64,000 bases of DNA from Halichoerus grypus (GCF_964656455.1 NC_135719.1:68436283-68500282), one strand, 5' to 3'; positions 22,752 through 34,945 are shown, counted from the first letter of the stretch. Made by a program: numbers and translations. Notes: generated from the letters alone by a model not told the origin.

Positions 22752-23143
22752 GATTTCGCAGAATAAAAAGGTCTTTCTCCAAATACTCTTATTCTTGTTA
22801 TGAACAGTATAATGTGCTTCAGTCAGTAAATTCTGTGGTCTTGAATTTCCTTCAGATTGCTTTATGTCCATACATTTTGTTTGATAAGATAACCTGTATA
22901 TGTAGCTCTGGGCTCAGCTTCCCCTATTTAAACAAATGTGAACATTTTCAGCAGTTGACATAAAAACAAAGAAACAGAATTCTGCCACTTTATTCCTCAA
23001 AAGACAAAAGCCCCTTCAATGCTATTTAAGCAAATTAGCAATCTAACCTAGAAATAAGAAAAGGCCTCAAACTGGTAAGAAGTGAATGAAAATCTGAAAT
23101 TTAGTAAGGTGTATTCCTTACCTGTTAGACCTTTCTATAAAAC

Positions 23144-23354
23144 TTTTTTTTTTTTTTTTTTAGATTTTATTTAGTTGAGAGAGAGCGTGCACACAAACAG
23201 GGGCCAGGGGAGGGGCAGAGGGAGAGGGAGAAGCAGACTTCCTGCTGAGCATGAGCCCCATGCGGGGCTTAATGCAGGGTTTGATCCCAGGACCCTGGAA
23301 TCATGAACCAAGCTGAAGGCAGATGCTTAACCAACTGAGCCACCTAGGCGCCCC
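23144..23354 (-). mobile_element. Can-SINE
   Basis: Reverse copy with a T18 start. TSD CTATAAAACT on both sides; body has AACTGAGCCACCTAGGCGCC. Confidence 0.93.
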
Positions 23355-23454
23355 TATAAAACTACTTCTGAAAGAAGAAATTTATAAAGCCTATTTTGGG
23401 TAAAAGTTGACATTTTTGAGCTGTTTAAAAAATGTAAAGGAAGGGCGGAGGCAG

Positions 23455-23600
23455 TGGAGTCAGATGGACCCACATTAATCGTTATACCAGTTCTGTCATT
23501 TAGTAGCTGTATGGCATAGTTACTAAACTAATGGTTTCAGTTTCCTTATTTGTAAAAATGGGATACAAATGCACAGTAGCTCTGAGGATTAATAAAGTAA
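23455..23600 (+). repeat. MIR
   Basis: GGAGTCAGATGGACCCACAT, TTTAGTAGCTGTATGGCATA, CAGTTTCCTTATTTGTAAAA, TGAGGATTAATAAAGT. Confidence 0.65.
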
Positions 23601-23689
23601 TTTAAATTCCCCTCTGCTATGCTCCCATATAATTTAGTGACTACCTTTAAATTAGCACTTTGTCACACTGTTTCTCAATCACGGACTGG

Positions 23690-23836
23690 TTTTTCGTTGT
23701 TGTTATTGTTGTTTTTTAAGTACGTTCCATGCTCAGCATGGAGCTCAACATGGGGCTTAAATCAAGACCCTGAGATCAAGACCTGAGCTGAGATCAAGAG
23801 CCTGATGCTCAACCAACTGAGCCACCTAGGCGCCCC
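23690..23836 (-). mobile_element. Can-SINE, short form
   Basis: Reverse tRNA-like body (ATGGGGCTTAAATCAAGACC, GAGCCACCTAGGCGCCCC) without a CT tract. Flanked by TCTCAATCAC repeats. Confidence 0.88.
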
Positions 23837-24100
23837 ATCTCAATCACTGATTTACTTGTCTTTCTTCCTCACCAGCCATAAACTTCAGAAGAACAAGGAC
23901 TATGGCTAATTCTACCTCCCTAACACCTAGGACAGTGCCTAGCACATTGTAGGTGATAAATAAATCCTAATTTCCCTTCACCTCTGAAGGTGGCTTATAA
24001 ATAAGATAAAATTCCAAATGAAATTTAGTGATTTTTCAGAATAGCCACCCTGAACCTCTGGGTTCTCACATATTAATGATGATGTTGATAAGAAGAGCAA

Positions 24101-24305
24101 TTTTTTTTAAAGATTTTATTTATTTATTTGAGAGAGAGAATGAGAGAGAGAGAGAGAGAGAGAGAGCATAAGACGGGGGAGGGTCAGAGGGAGAAGCAGA
24201 CTCCCTGCTGAGCAGGGAGCCCAATGCAGGACTCGATCCCGGGACTCCAGGATCATGACCCGAGCCGAAGGCAGTCGCTTAACCAACTGAGCCACCCAGG
24301 CGCCC
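24101..24305 (-). mobile_element. Can-SINE
   Basis: Reverse copy with a long GA run (24132-24166). TSD AAGAAGAGCA(A/G)TTTT. Shadow frames exist on both strands. Confidence 0.94.
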
Positions 24306-24483
24306 AAGAAGAGCAGTTTTCATTCAGAGCAGACCAGATAAGTAGCAAGTGGTTTTACTATTATTTTAATTCTTGCAATAACTGCAAAATAAATACTTTT
24401 GCCACATTACAAATCAATAAATTGATAGAGAGGGGGTAAATAAGTTTTCACAATATTAAAATGGGCAAAAAAGAAAACAGTTT

Positions 24484-24702
24484 GGGGGCGCCTGAGTGGC
24501 TCAGTCAGTTAAGAGTGCAACTCTTGGTTTCAGCTCTGGTCATGATCTCAGGGTTGTGGCATCAAGCCCTACATAGGGCTGTGGGCTCAGCGTGGAGTCT
24601 GCTGGAGATTCTCTCTCCCCTTCCCCCTCTGCCCCTCTCCCCTGCTTGTGCATTTGTGTGAGCTTTCTCTCTCTCAATAAATAAATAAAATCTTTAAAAA
24701 AA
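24484..24702 (+). mobile_element. Can-SINE
   Basis: GGGGGCGCCTGAGTGGCTCA to ATAAATAAAATCTTTAAAA. Flanks AAACAGTTTG and AAACAAGTTTG. Confidence 0.93.
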
Positions 24703-25039
24703 CAAGTTTGTACAGGACCACAGAGCCACAGAAATCCACAGAAAGGCCAACACAGTATGAAATAAAAGTGGCATTTCAATAGAATGCTATAGTAAGTGCT
24801 TCATAAATAGTAATGAAAAAGATAGGCTGTTTAACTAATATGCTTACACTCCTACCAAAATATACAGAAGACAGCATTAAGATGGAAAAACACACCTCAT
24901 CTCCCATAGGTAAAATCAATTTGCCATAAATTGATTTTTAAAGTATGTGTTAATCAAAATATTCCCAAAGTTATTTCTTAGAAATTGATTTTTAAAGTTC
25001 ATGTGGAAGACATAAAATTATCCAGAAAAAATTGTGGAT

Positions 25040-25570
25040 CTCAAAAGAAAAATATCCAATATTAGTGAAGGTATGAGTAAAAGTTCTGGTGGAAACAGAA
25101 CTTGGGATGGTCTTTTTGGAAAGCAATTTGGCAATATCTAACACACATACACACACACAACACAAAACACCATTTATTTTCTGACCAAATAATTCTACTT
25201 CTAAGAATTTATCCTAATCTTATAGGATATGCACAAATACACTTCTTATAACATATAATAGCAAAAAATTGGAAACAACCTAAATGTCCATCAGTAGGCT
25301 ACTGGCTAAATTAATTATATCTCAATCCAACTGAATATCTATGACTGTAGGGAAAGACTTCTATGATATAGTGTTACTTCCAAAAAGTAACAAAATATAT
25401 TGCTTAGAAAGACGGCATTTATGAACAAAGCATATTTTATTTATTTATAATTAGGGGTTGGAAGTGGCAAAGGTCAGGGGAGAGAATTTTACTTTTACTT
25501 ACCTTACATAGTTTTCTGCAATTTGAAGATTTTACAACAAGCATGTAATACTTGATTGCTTTCTGAAATA
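25040..25570 (+). repeat. Old L1 3' end
   Basis: Phrases typical of L1 ends: TTTTTGGAAAGCAATTTGGC, ATAGCAAAAAATTGGAAACA, CCTAAATGTCCATCAGTAGG. Diverged, no ORF. Confidence 0.6.
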
Positions 25571-25584
25571 AGTTTAATAAATTA

Positions 25585-25680
25585 AAATGTTAAATAATCA
25601 ATAAATTTATATAATTTACTTAATAATTTAATATAAATAATTAATTATTTATAAAATAATTAAATAATTTTAAAAATTCG
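25585..25680 (+). repeat. AT-rich low-complexity tract
   Basis: Almost only A and T, built of AATAAT and ATTTAT units, between an old L1 and a SINE. Confidence 0.8.
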
Positions 25681-25687
25681 CAAAACA

Positions 25688-25876
25688 GGGGTGCCCAAGT
25701 GGCTCAGTCAGTTAAGTGTCTGCCTTAAGCTCCAGTCATGATCCCAGGGTCCTGGGATAGAGCCCTGCATCGGGGTCCCTGCTCAGTGGGGAGTCTGCTT
25801 CTACCTCTCCCTCTTCCTACCACCCCTGCTTGTGCTCCCTCTCTCTCAAACAATTAAATAAAATCTTAAAAAAAAA
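25688..25876 (+). mobile_element. Can-SINE
   Basis: GGGGTGCCCAAGTGGCTCAG to AAATAAAATCTTAAAA. Short flank match CAAAACA. Confidence 0.92.
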
Positions 25877-26459
25877 CTCCAAAACAATTTTATTATTATG
25901 AATTGTGAGAGGAAGAACTTTTATGTTTAGACAATAGAATGACAGCCTAAAAGGACATTTTTCATAGCAGGCTGATAATAAATCTGACAAGTGGCTAGCT
26001 TTTTAAATATATTTTCAATCCCACTCTAGGGTCCTGATCTTATTTTGTGCTACATTCAAACCACCCTCCAGACTGACCTTTAACTAGTTGTGAGTAAATT
26101 TACTGACCCACTGGCTACAATATTAACCTCTGGAAATTTGAGATCCACCAAAAAGCACTATTTTTACACATTTAAAAAACTGTTGTTTCACTGATCCATG
26201 CCTAAGATACTACCATCAACAATACCATGCCGTGCCAAATTCTACCTTCCTGGGCTAAGTTTGGTGTGGGTGGGAAGAAGCTATGGTGGGAGTGAGGAGC
26301 AGAAAGGCAACACATTGAGATAAGATCTTTCTACATTTGTACTGTATTTCATCAAGTTAGAGCAGGGCCAGAACCAAGTCTCCTGTCTCCCAGAGAATTT
26401 TTTTCATGCCCCAAAAAGAAAAGGGAACTCAGAATAATAAAGACATGTGTTACTCTTTT

Positions 26460-26600
26460 TTTATTAAGCACTTATCATGATCCAGGCACTGTGCTAAGTT
26501 TCTTAGATGGTTATTCTACTTAATCCTCACAACAACCCATGAGATATTATTATCCTCATTTTACCTAAGAATAAACAGATTAAAAAATAATAATCAGAAA
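26460..26600 (-). repeat. MIR
   Basis: Reverse MIR: TTAAGCACTTATCATGATCC, AGGCACTGTGCTAAG, TTAATCCTCACAACAACCC. Confidence 0.62.
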
Positions 26601-27289
26601 ACAATCCTATGGTACCCAAATCACAAATTTTGCTCCATTCTCTTTTTTCCTGAATCAGTTTTCTTAATCTGTTCTTTATCAAAAAAAGTAGTATTTCTAA
26701 CATATCACCTAAATTTTACTTGTCATTAAATATTCACTTCTACAGCACTATATATATTTTTAAAAGTCCTACAGTTCTTTTTGTTTTTCTTCTTCCTTGG
26801 CCCTCAATCAACTCTGAGACATCTCAGAAAGCAGCACTTACTCCTCTCATTTTAGACATGAAGATCCCAGGCCATTCCCATCAAAGGCAATTCCAAACAC
26901 CTCAACACGCCACTAGACCCAATCACCTCACACTGAACTGACAACCCAGCTGCCAGTGTTAACAGAGATAACAGAAGCCATCGGGCAAGAATTTTATTTC
27001 TCTCTGCCCTCACTTACACCTAAACTTACCTTTATCTGTATACTTTCTTCTCTCGTAAGTCAGAGAAAAAGGATTCATTCTTCTGTCCTCAACACTAATT
27101 TGTGCCCTAGATCCCATTCTCTCCTAGCTATTTCAAGTCTTTACTCCACCAGGTAATCATCTCAATTTTCTGTTCCTTCAACCTCTCTCTCCATTGGCTA
27201 ATTTCCCTCAGGCAACCAATATGCATGTACATTATTTGCTTCCACCTAAAAGCAAACAAACAAAAACCTTTCTTGTATCCCATATTCCT

Positions 27290-27720
27290 CTTTACTGCCC
27301 TGTCTCTCCTTTCATTTTAAGCTAAGCTCCTTGAAGGCATAATTTAGACTGGCTGCCTCCATTTACTTTCTCCCATTCACCGAAACATGAATTCTGCCCT
27401 TGTGCTCCACAGAAATTGCTCTCTGTGAAGTCATTAAGAGCTCTTCAACACCAAATCTAAAGACACTTTTCAGTTATCAAACCTTTATCCTGACTCAAAC
27501 CTCTGAGTTCCAGTATCCAAATCCAAATGGGCTAGACTCCTAAACTCCTGCTCTTAATCATTCTGCTAGACTGCTTCAAAGTAACCATACTTACAGTCAT
27601 CCTGATTTCCTTCTCCACCTCAGCCCCTGCAGTTAGTCACCAAATTCCAATCCATAAATGATAAATCTCCTAAATATCTCTGGAAGCAGTTTCCTACGGG
27701 TGATGACTTCCAAACACCCA
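27290..27720 (+). repeat. L2-like fragment
   Basis: Resembles the L2 ORF2 region: CTCCACAGAAATTGCTCTCT, GTGAAGTCATTAAGAGCTCTT, CTCCTAAATATCTCTGGAAG. Decayed. Confidence 0.42.
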
Positions 27721-28379
27721 ACTCAGAAACTTAATGGTTATTTTAAACCCCCGACAAGACTCAAACCGTATCAGAGGGAATAATCACCTCTCTTCTGTGA
27801 CTTCCCTCTTCCGTGGATATATTCAACACTACCCTAGAATCACAGACTTTTCGAAGTGGAGGGGAATGTCATTTTATAACCGAGAAACAGAGGCTGAGTG
27901 TTTTACTTATTGTCAGCTTTGCACAGAGCCCGCAATACAAGGGAACTGATAGTATATATCTGTGGGGAAACATTTATTGGGTGAATCACAACCTCTGTAA
28001 AAGTTTCATTTTGCACCTGGCCTCAATGACTTGTTTTCAGATTTAAATGGGATCTCTTTTTAAACTATGAAAGCATTAAATAAATGAGTAAGTACTAGTA
28101 GTTAGCATCTGAGAAACGACCCCTTCTTCTCCTTGCCCACAAACCAAGGTCAGTGGTTCTAACCCTACTTTGCCCCACCGGATTACTCAATGCTGACCCT
28201 GCAGTCCAAGGAGGTCTGGTTGTCAGTCCCCACACACTCACCCCTTAAAGATTTCTGTTAACAGCTGAGTCAACTATGAGGACTTAGCGAAATTCTCCCT
28301 TCAGACGGAAAGGCTTGTAGAAAAGGGACAACCGGAGCTTCCCTGACACAGTCCACGTGCCCACAATAAGCCGTAGGGG

Positions 28380-28633
28380 GTCAGTCTTCGGCGAAAACGC
28401 AGTCCCAGAAAATCCAAAAAAAGTCAATCACAGTCGAACTTTAGCACAAGCTACACCCTCCTCAATTCTGATTGGTGAGGTGCCCTCTTTGCGGAAGTGA
28501 TGCTCACACACGCGGAAGGGGAGTCACGGAAGAGGGGTGCTTTTTCCGTACAGAAATCCCCGAGGTGGGTACTGCAGAACGAAAGAGGGCTCACCCCCGT
28601 GACGGACCGCCGCTCCTCGCCCTCACCTCGGCC
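28380..28633. promoter_or_regulatory. Bidirectional LCMT2/ADAL promoter, start of CpG-rich region
   Basis: Lies between the LCMT2 ATG (28634, +) and the expected ADAL first exon (-). There is no TATA box. It has an ATTGG (CCAAT on the ADAL strand) at 28471-28475, an ETS-type CGGAAGTGA at 28492-28500, and two further CGGAAG cores near 28511 and 28528. CpG density rises sharply here and stays high to about 29.25 kb. Such signals are usual for shared housekeeping promoters. Transcription start sites are inferred. Confidence 0.7.
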
Positions 28634-30691
28634 ATGGGCCCGCGGAGCCGCGAGCGTCGGGCGGGGGCAGTACAGAGCACCAACGACAGCAGCGCCCTCA
28701 GCAAGAGTTCCCTGGCCGCGCACGGGTACGTGCACGACCCCTTTACCGCGTTGCTCGTTCCGGGGACCGCGCGCCGCGCGCCGCTCATCCACCGCGGCTA
28801 CTACGTCCGCGCACGCGCCGTGGGGCATTGCGTGCGTGCCTTTCTGGAACGGACGTGCGCGGCCCCCGGCGCTCCTCGCGCCCAGATCGTGTCGCTGGGA
28901 GCGGGGTCAGATTCGCTGTATTTTCGCTTGAAAACTGCGGGCTGGCTGGCCGGTGCCGCAGTCTGGGAAGTAGATTTTCTGGACGTCGTCCGGCGCAAAG
29001 CGGAGAGGATTCAAGATACGCCGGAGCTGAGCGCGTTAACCGGGCCTTTCCAGAGTAGGGACCCTGCGTCAGCGTTGTGCTTTGAGAGTGTGGACTACCG
29101 CCTCCTAGGCCTGGACCTGCGGCAGCTCCCGCGATTGGACCAGGCCCTGGCCGCCGCCGGCCTTAACGCGGCCGCGCCCACTCTGCTCCTAGCTGAGGCC
29201 GTGCTGACCTACCTTGAGCCGAGTGATGCCGCGGCCCTCATCGCCTGGGCAGCCCAGCGTTTTCCTGATGCCCTTTTCGTGATCTACGAGCAGATGAGGC
29301 CGCATGACGCCTTTGGCCAGGTCATGCAGCAGCATTTTCGGCAGCTCAATTCTCCCCTGCATGGCCTAGACTGCTTTCCCGACGTGGAGGCCCAGCAGCA
29401 CCGCTTCCTTCAGGCTGGCTGGACTGCCTGCTGTGCTGTGGACATGAATGAATTCTATCGCTGCTTTCTCCCCTCAGAAGAATGCCAGCGCATGGAGAAT
29501 CTTGAACCTTTTGATGAGTTTGAGGAGTGGCATTTGAAGTGCGCCCACTATTTCATTCTGGCCGCTTCTAGAGGAGACACTCTTTCCCAAACTCTGGTGT
29601 TTCCACCCTCAGAGGCGTTTCCTCGAATAGATCCTGCTTCTCCATCAGGCGTCTTCCCTGCCAGTGTAGTCACTAATGACAGCAAGGGCCCAAACCTTAA
29701 GAGATATGGGCACGCCTCTGTTCTTTTGAGCCCAAGCATTATTCTTAGTGCAGGAGGATTTGGAGAGCAAGAGGGACGGCATTGCCGAGTGAGTAAGTTT
29801 CACTTGCTCTCAAGATATTGTGACTTTGAATGGAAAGGCACCCAAATATACAGTTGTGGGACTGGAACCCAGTGGGATGGACGCCTTTATCACACCATGA
29901 CAAGACTTTCAGATACCGAGGTTTTGGTTCTGGGAGGGAGACTGTCCCCAATAACTCCAGCCTTGGGGATTCTCCAACTTCGTGTCTCTAAGAGTAAGGA
30001 TAATAGCACTGAGGACCTAAATGTGACAATAACAAAGGCCGGCCCAGAAGATTCCCCGTTGTCATGTTGGCGGCATTCAACAACAGAAGTGTCCTATGAG
30101 AATCAGAAATACTTGTTTGTGTATGGGGGTCGAAGTGTGGCAGAACCTGTACTAAGTGACTGGCATTTCCTACATGTGGGGACAATGGCTTGGGTCAGTA
30201 TCCCAGTGGAGGGGGAAGTACCTGAAGGTCGGCATTCACACAGTGCCTGCAGCTGGCAAGGGGGAGTCCTTATTGCTGGAGGTCTGGGTGCTTCTGAGGA
30301 GCCACTGAGCTCTGTACTCTTTCTAAAATCAATCTCTTGTGGATTCCTCTGGGAATCAATAGTCATCCAGCCTCCCATTACTCCAAGGTACTCACACACA
30401 GCTCATGTGCTCAATGGGAAGCTTCTGCTTGTTGGAGGGGTCTGGATTCATTCTTCCTCAGTTCCTGGAGTGACTGTAATTGATTTGACTACAGGATTGA
30501 GCTCTGAGTATCAGATTGACACAACATATGTGCCATGGCCATTAATGTTACACAATCATACCAGTATCCTCCTTCCTGAAGAGCAGCAGCTCCTGCTCCT
30601 TGGAGGTGGTGGGAACTGCTTTTCCTTTGGCACCTACTTCAATCCCCATACAGTGACGTTAGACCTTTCTTCCTTAAGTGCTGGACAGTAG
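28634..30691 (+). CDS. LCMT2: LCMT2 / TYW4, tRNA wybutosine-synthesising protein 4
   Basis: Single-exon gene of 685 aa. The enzyme uses S-adenosylmethionine to methylate and methoxycarbonylate the side chain of the wybutosine precursor at G37 of tRNA-Phe, the last step of yW synthesis. Residues about 1-330 form a leucine-carboxyl-methyltransferase-like domain: SAM motif [11 protein letters not shown] (87-97), acidic VWEVDF strand, [13 protein letters not shown]. The second half carries kelch-type repeats ([55 protein letters not shown]), a beta-propeller. The start at MGPRSRERR (28634) is the family start and sits in GCCATGG; the frame is open upstream to 28472 but without an in-frame ATG. 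AATAAA follows 41 nt after the stop. Intact. Confidence 0.97.
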   Translation: MGPRSRERRAGAVQSTNDSSALSKSSLAAHGYVHDPFTALLVPGTARRAPLIHRGYYVRARAVGHCVRAFLERTCAAPGAPRAQIVSLGAGSDSLYFRLKTAGWLAGAAVWEVDFLDVVRRKAERIQDTPELSALTGPFQSRDPASALCFESVDYRLLGLDLRQLPRLDQALAAAGLNAAAPTLLLAEAVLTYLEPSDAAALIAWAAQRFPDALFVIYEQMRPHDAFGQVMQQHFRQLNSPLHGLDCFPDVEAQQHRFLQAGWTACCAVDMNEFYRCFLPSEECQRMENLEPFDEFEEWHLKCAHYFILAASRGDTLSQTLVFPPSEAFPRIDPASPSGVFPASVVTNDSKGPNLKRYGHASVLLSPSIILSAGGFGEQEGRHCRVSKFHLLSRYCDFEWKGTQIYSCGTGTQWDGRLYHTMTRLSDTEVLVLGGRLSPITPALGILQLRVSKSKDNSTEDLNVTITKAGPEDSPLSCWRHSTTEVSYENQKYLFVYGGRSVAEPVLSDWHFLHVGTMAWVSIPVEGEVPEGRHSHSACSWQGGVLIAGGLGASEEPLSSVLFLKSISCGFLWESIVIQPPITPRYSHTAHVLNGKLLLVGGVWIHSSSVPGVTVIDLTTGLSSEYQIDTTYVPWPLMLHNHTSILLPEEQQLLLLGGGGNCFSFGTYFNPHTVTLDLSSLSAGQ

Positions 30692-30731
30692 GACTGAACT
30701 TTTGATATATTGAGGACCCACTAACGTAAAC

Positions 30732-30737
30732 AATAAA
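30732..30737 (+). terminator. LCMT2: LCMT2 polyadenylation signal
   Basis: AATAAA 41 nt after the stop codon, followed by GT/T-containing sequence. Implies a very short 3' UTR. Confidence 0.75.
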
Positions 30738-32693
30738 GGTTTCCACAATAGGATTCGACTGTGGCTATAGACATTACTACTCCTTCCTTCTCCTGCTTTT
30801 TCTTCTCATTAGCACTACTATCCAGTGCAGAAAGTGAAAGAGGTTGTTAAAACATACCAACATTCAGAGAGATGATACAAAAATAAAACATGATTATCTG
30901 AAGAGAATGGTTATACAGTCCTAGAGTAGGAATTGGGGAGCCTTTGGATCCCTGTGTGTCTAGTTTTTTGGTTTTCCTCATCTAAGTTTATCCATTTATT
31001 GAGTTACCAGATCTTTAGCCTAAGTCAATTGAAAAATTTCCCATTCTCGGGCTTTGAAAAAATTTAATACAGATCCTTGGTAAGAATACAAGGTTGATAA
31101 CTCTGATTTCTCTTCAGAGTACATAAATCTTTTGCTTTTTACCAAAGATTTCCATGGAAAGATACTGAGTTTTTAGCCAATTTTTGAGGCCTTATTTCTA
31201 TGAGGCTACTTTTAAAAAAGAATACAAGGTTGAATATAGCTGAAGAAACATGGTTTGACCTCATGCTTCATGTATGAAATCTGAAATGAACCCAGTTACC
31301 TTATCAGATATGGACATGAATAAACCCTGGGAAACAAAGGGCTTAACACCTAGGCATCTGGCAAGGCTATGGGTGGGCCGGATACTAAATAACTGGGAGG
31401 AATATGATCAGAAGGTGGAAAGGCTGCTCTGTATTTCTTGTTTCTAAATTCACCACAGACTACCTCCAACTTGCAGGAAGGATCAAAGCTGGATGTTGAT
31501 GAAATGAGTGTTCTCAGCTATGTAGTAGTTAGTTCTAGAATTCTAACCTAGAAATGACTTAAAAGCCCAGGTTATACCTTCCATTATGCTACCTCTCAGA
31601 TGGTGCCATCAACCATTATTATCTCATTAGTTTTGGTGAGGGGAGAGAAAAGGCAGGGGTGGGGGCGGGGATTGTCAAGAGAACGTGGATGTGTGCCAGA
31701 CCTAAATTGGTAGTTCATTGGTGCCTCTCCTCTTGAGTACTGCCTAGTGTGGTGCATTATGAGTAATTGGGCTTGTTCTCTCCAGAAAAATTACCCACAT
31801 TTTCTGTAAGTGTTTACCAGATTAAGCATGCCCTCCACCTTTAACCCTATACATGCATCATACTCAGTTAAGGAATTATTCGCTTCTCAAGCTCTACTCA
31901 TTAGAACACTTACAAGTTTTGTCAGCAGCGTTTACTCTGTGCCTCTGGAGCAGCACTCAGTATGGACTAGTGCTGGATTCCAGTTTCATAATTAGAGATG
32001 TGGACCAGATTGAGAACTGAAGTTGGACAATGATTTTTGCTTCTCCAACTTACCTGAATATTTTTGTTCTAAAATTCTGGTATGGAGCCTGGTGCAGTTA
32101 TGAGAGTTAATGAAAAACTTTTACCTCATTTAGTGATTGTACTTCTTTTTAGACCAGAAAAACGAGTTAAGGAAGGAGAGAATTTCTTATTTTGAATCTC
32201 TACTCTGTCAGGGTCTCAAAAACAGTGTATCATACCATTGATATGAAAACAAAGTTAAGAACAACTCTTCTGGGATATGTTCTTCAAAGACCAGTGCTGT
32301 CACTTCTATGTGTGCTTTCTGGATTTTACCACCAACTGTCCATTTTTTATCTTTCTGCAAATTTAACCCTCCTTAGTGATGTTAGGAAGTTGACATGGAA
32401 CAATAATGTTCCAGTAGTGCCCAGGCATTGTTTGGTCTTCTCTTTCTGTGATCTCAGACCTTGAAGTCCTGGTTTATTCTCTATGCATTTGTAATCCCAA
32501 ACCCAATCTTAACAACTCATGCCTACTCTGGGACCCATCTCACATGACATCTTTTGGAAAACACTCTCATATGACAGCCCCAAATGTAGCCAACTACTCT
32601 TTTCCTGTGGGAGAGACGCCTGTGCTCTTTGGAGAATCTGGTGAATAAGAGAACTAGTCACTAAGGTGAGTTCTTAATCATAGGGACCATCCA
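30738..32693. other. LCMT2-TGM7 interval, unique-looking part
   Basis: No gene or clear repeat was recognised. AT-rich with only short open frames. It may hold the far end of longer LCMT2 transcripts. Confidence 0.5.
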
Positions 32694-32888
32694 GGGGCGC
32701 CTGGGTGGCTCAGTTGGTTAAGCAACTGCCTTCGGCTCAGGTCATGATCCCAGGGTCCTGGGATCGAGCCCCACATCGGGCTCCCTGCTCGGCGGGAAGC
32801 CTGCTTCTCCCTCTCCCACTCCCCCTGCTTGTGTTCCCTCTCTCGCTGTCTCTGTCAAATAAATTTAAAAAATCTTAAAAAAAAAAAA
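32694..32888 (+). mobile_element. Can-SINE, very young
   Basis: Near-consensus copy, GGGGCGCCTGGGTGGCTCAG to A12. Flanked by a perfect 18-bp duplication (AATCATAGGGACCATCCA at 32676-32693 and 32887-32904). Confidence 0.96.
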
Positions 32889-33179
32889 TCATAGGGACCA
32901 TCCAATAATGTCTAGTGTGACATTAAAACTAAACTCAGCTTTTTGACTGGAGTAATGAAGGGGATATAAAATAGCATTAGGCTGGCAAGGAAGGTCATGA
33001 GTCCTCACTGATCATGTTTGGACTTGATGTTTAAAGAGAGAAGAAAAATATGTAGAGCAGAAATTATGAAATTTATAATCAGCCTCAGAGTAGATTGAGA
33101 TTTCCTTGGATGTCAATAATTATGTAAACAAAAGATTTCTGTCATTCCACAGTTTAAAGACTGTTCACTTATCTTTCTT

Positions 33180-33305
33180 GGTCAATGACATAAAGCACTT
33201 GGTTGGGAAGGGGCAGTTCCTTGACTAGGGGAAGGAACTGGGTCTATCTAGTTCACTTCGCTATCCCCAACATAGTAGATGCTTAATAAATACTTGCTGG
33301 TTGGA
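33180..33305 (+). repeat. L2 3' end
   Basis: CCTTGACTAGGGGAAGGAAC, CAACATAGTAGATGCTTAAT, AAATACTTGCTGGTTGG. Confidence 0.5.
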
Positions 33306-34134
33306 GGTCCAATTTGATACTCAAATAAATTATATTTGAATATTACTATTGTACATACCATGCACAAACGGATGTCAAAATTCATTTAATTAGTGTGTGG
33401 GGGGAGTATTAAAGTTTTAAAGACCTCCTATTTAAGAGTTTTTAAAATTCAACTGTTTTAACCTGGGTAAACGTGGTAGGCTCCCTGGTGTTACTCCTAG
33501 CTTTATAGATTACACTCAAACCTTCTTCCTGATTGCAATTTCCTGCTGATCTTCATGCCCTTTTGTTCAACAATGGACCATGGTTATCCCATATCCTTTG
33601 CAAATGAAGTGAGCTAACTTTGCCAAAAGGCTAATCTGAGGATGTAGGAACATGCAATTAAATGTGCTCATGAGCAGATACACACAGGATCTTACTAGGA
33701 TGTGGTGATGCTTCGCTGGGCATGACTTGGTGTGTAACAAAGTTTAATACAGGGAGAGGAAAAACCTTGCCCTAATATTTATGCAAAAAGTCATTTGCCA
33801 CCTAAATGGCAGTCTAAAGCTAGAAAATAAGTTGTAAATTTAGGATATTATACTACATTATGCTTTTCTCATTCCCTAGCGTTTGTCCACATTTTTAGGC
33901 TTTTCATTAGAGCCTCTCAACATCTGATTCCTATGTAGACTTTTACTATTTCAGAAAAAGTTAGTAAAGCAGATCTTCCTTATGTATGGATATACCAGCA
34001 ACTTAAGCCATACTTAAGAGGAAAAAACCAACTTTGCCATCACCTTTCTTTCTCCCAAAGAACTCAACTGAAAAGGCAGTTTAGACCTCAATCCACTGAA
34101 TTTAAATTTGGACAATTGAGTTCAGCCAACAATT
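33306..34134. other. Intergenic stretch, nothing recognised
   Basis: No exon or named repeat was seen. A chance ATGGACCATG|GT at about 33575 mimics a TGM7 first exon but has a poor donor and lies next to LCMT2. Confidence 0.45.
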
Positions 34135-34299
34135 TTTTTGGGGGGGGGCAGGAGAGACAGAAGGAGAGGGAGAGAGAGAATTTTAAGCAAGCTCCACACT
34201 TAGCATGGAGCCCAACGTGGGACTTGATTTCACAACCCTGAGACCATGACCTGAGCCGAAATCAGGAATTGGATGCTTAACTGAGCCACCCAGGGGCCT
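34135..34299 (-). mobile_element. Can-SINE
   Basis: Reverse copy with G9 next to the T tail. Ends GAGCCACCCAGGGGCCTC; flanks CAACAATTTTT on both sides. Confidence 0.9.
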
Positions 34300-34532
34300 C
34301 CAGACAACAATTTTTATTTCCAGGGCACAACACATGGTAAATGTTCAATTACGTAACATGAAGGATGGATATATGTTTGATTCAGGCTAAAATTAGTAAT
34401 AAATAGTGAGTTGTAATGTTAAGATCAGAGATTATCCCCAGAAAATCAAAATATATTGTAAAGTCATAGTAATTACTTTGATATTGGTGCCAGAATAGAC
34501 AAATAGATAGAAGGAACAAAGAATCCCTGTAT

Positions 34533-34729
34533 AGGGATGCCTGGGTGGTTCAGTTGGTTAAGTGTCTGCCTTCAACTCAGTTCATGATCCCAGGGTCCTG
34601 GGATTGAGCCCCATATTGGGCTCTCTGCTAAGTGTGGAGCCTGCTTCTCCTCTCCCTCTGCCTGCCACTCTGCCTGCTTGTGCTCTTTCTCTCTCTCTGT
34701 CAAGTTAATAAATAAAATCTTTAAAAAAA
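34533..34729 (+). mobile_element. Can-SINE
   Basis: GGGATGCCTGGGTGGTTCAG to TAATAAATAAAATCTTTAAA. Confidence 0.92.
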
Positions 34730-34739
34730 TAATAAAACT

Positions 34740-34945
34740 AGTAGCAGAACAAGTCCTTACTATGTGCTGGCACTGTGCTGAACATTATCTCATTTAATTA
34801 TCACAGCAACTCTACGAAGAATTAACTATTACTTTTCCTATTTTAAAGATGAGAAAATGAAAGTAAAGTAAGATTAACAGGCCTCATGCCACACAGCTGA
34901 ATGTGGTAAAGCCAGGCATCACACCAGGATGGGTCTAATGATGGA
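34740..34945 (-). repeat. MIR
   Basis: Reverse MIR: CTTACTATGTGCTGGCACTG, ATCTCATTTAATTATCACAG, CCACACAGCTGAATGTGG. Confidence 0.65.

Noticed and set aside
28472..28633. N-terminal extension of LCMT2 (54 residues)
   Set aside because: Begins at TTG with no in-frame ATG and lies in promoter sequence. The conserved start is MGPRSRERR at 28634.
33575..33586. ATGGACCATG|GTTATC as TGM7 exon 1
   Set aside because: Correct length and phase, but the donor is poor and it is under 3 kb from LCMT2, 25 kb from exon 2.
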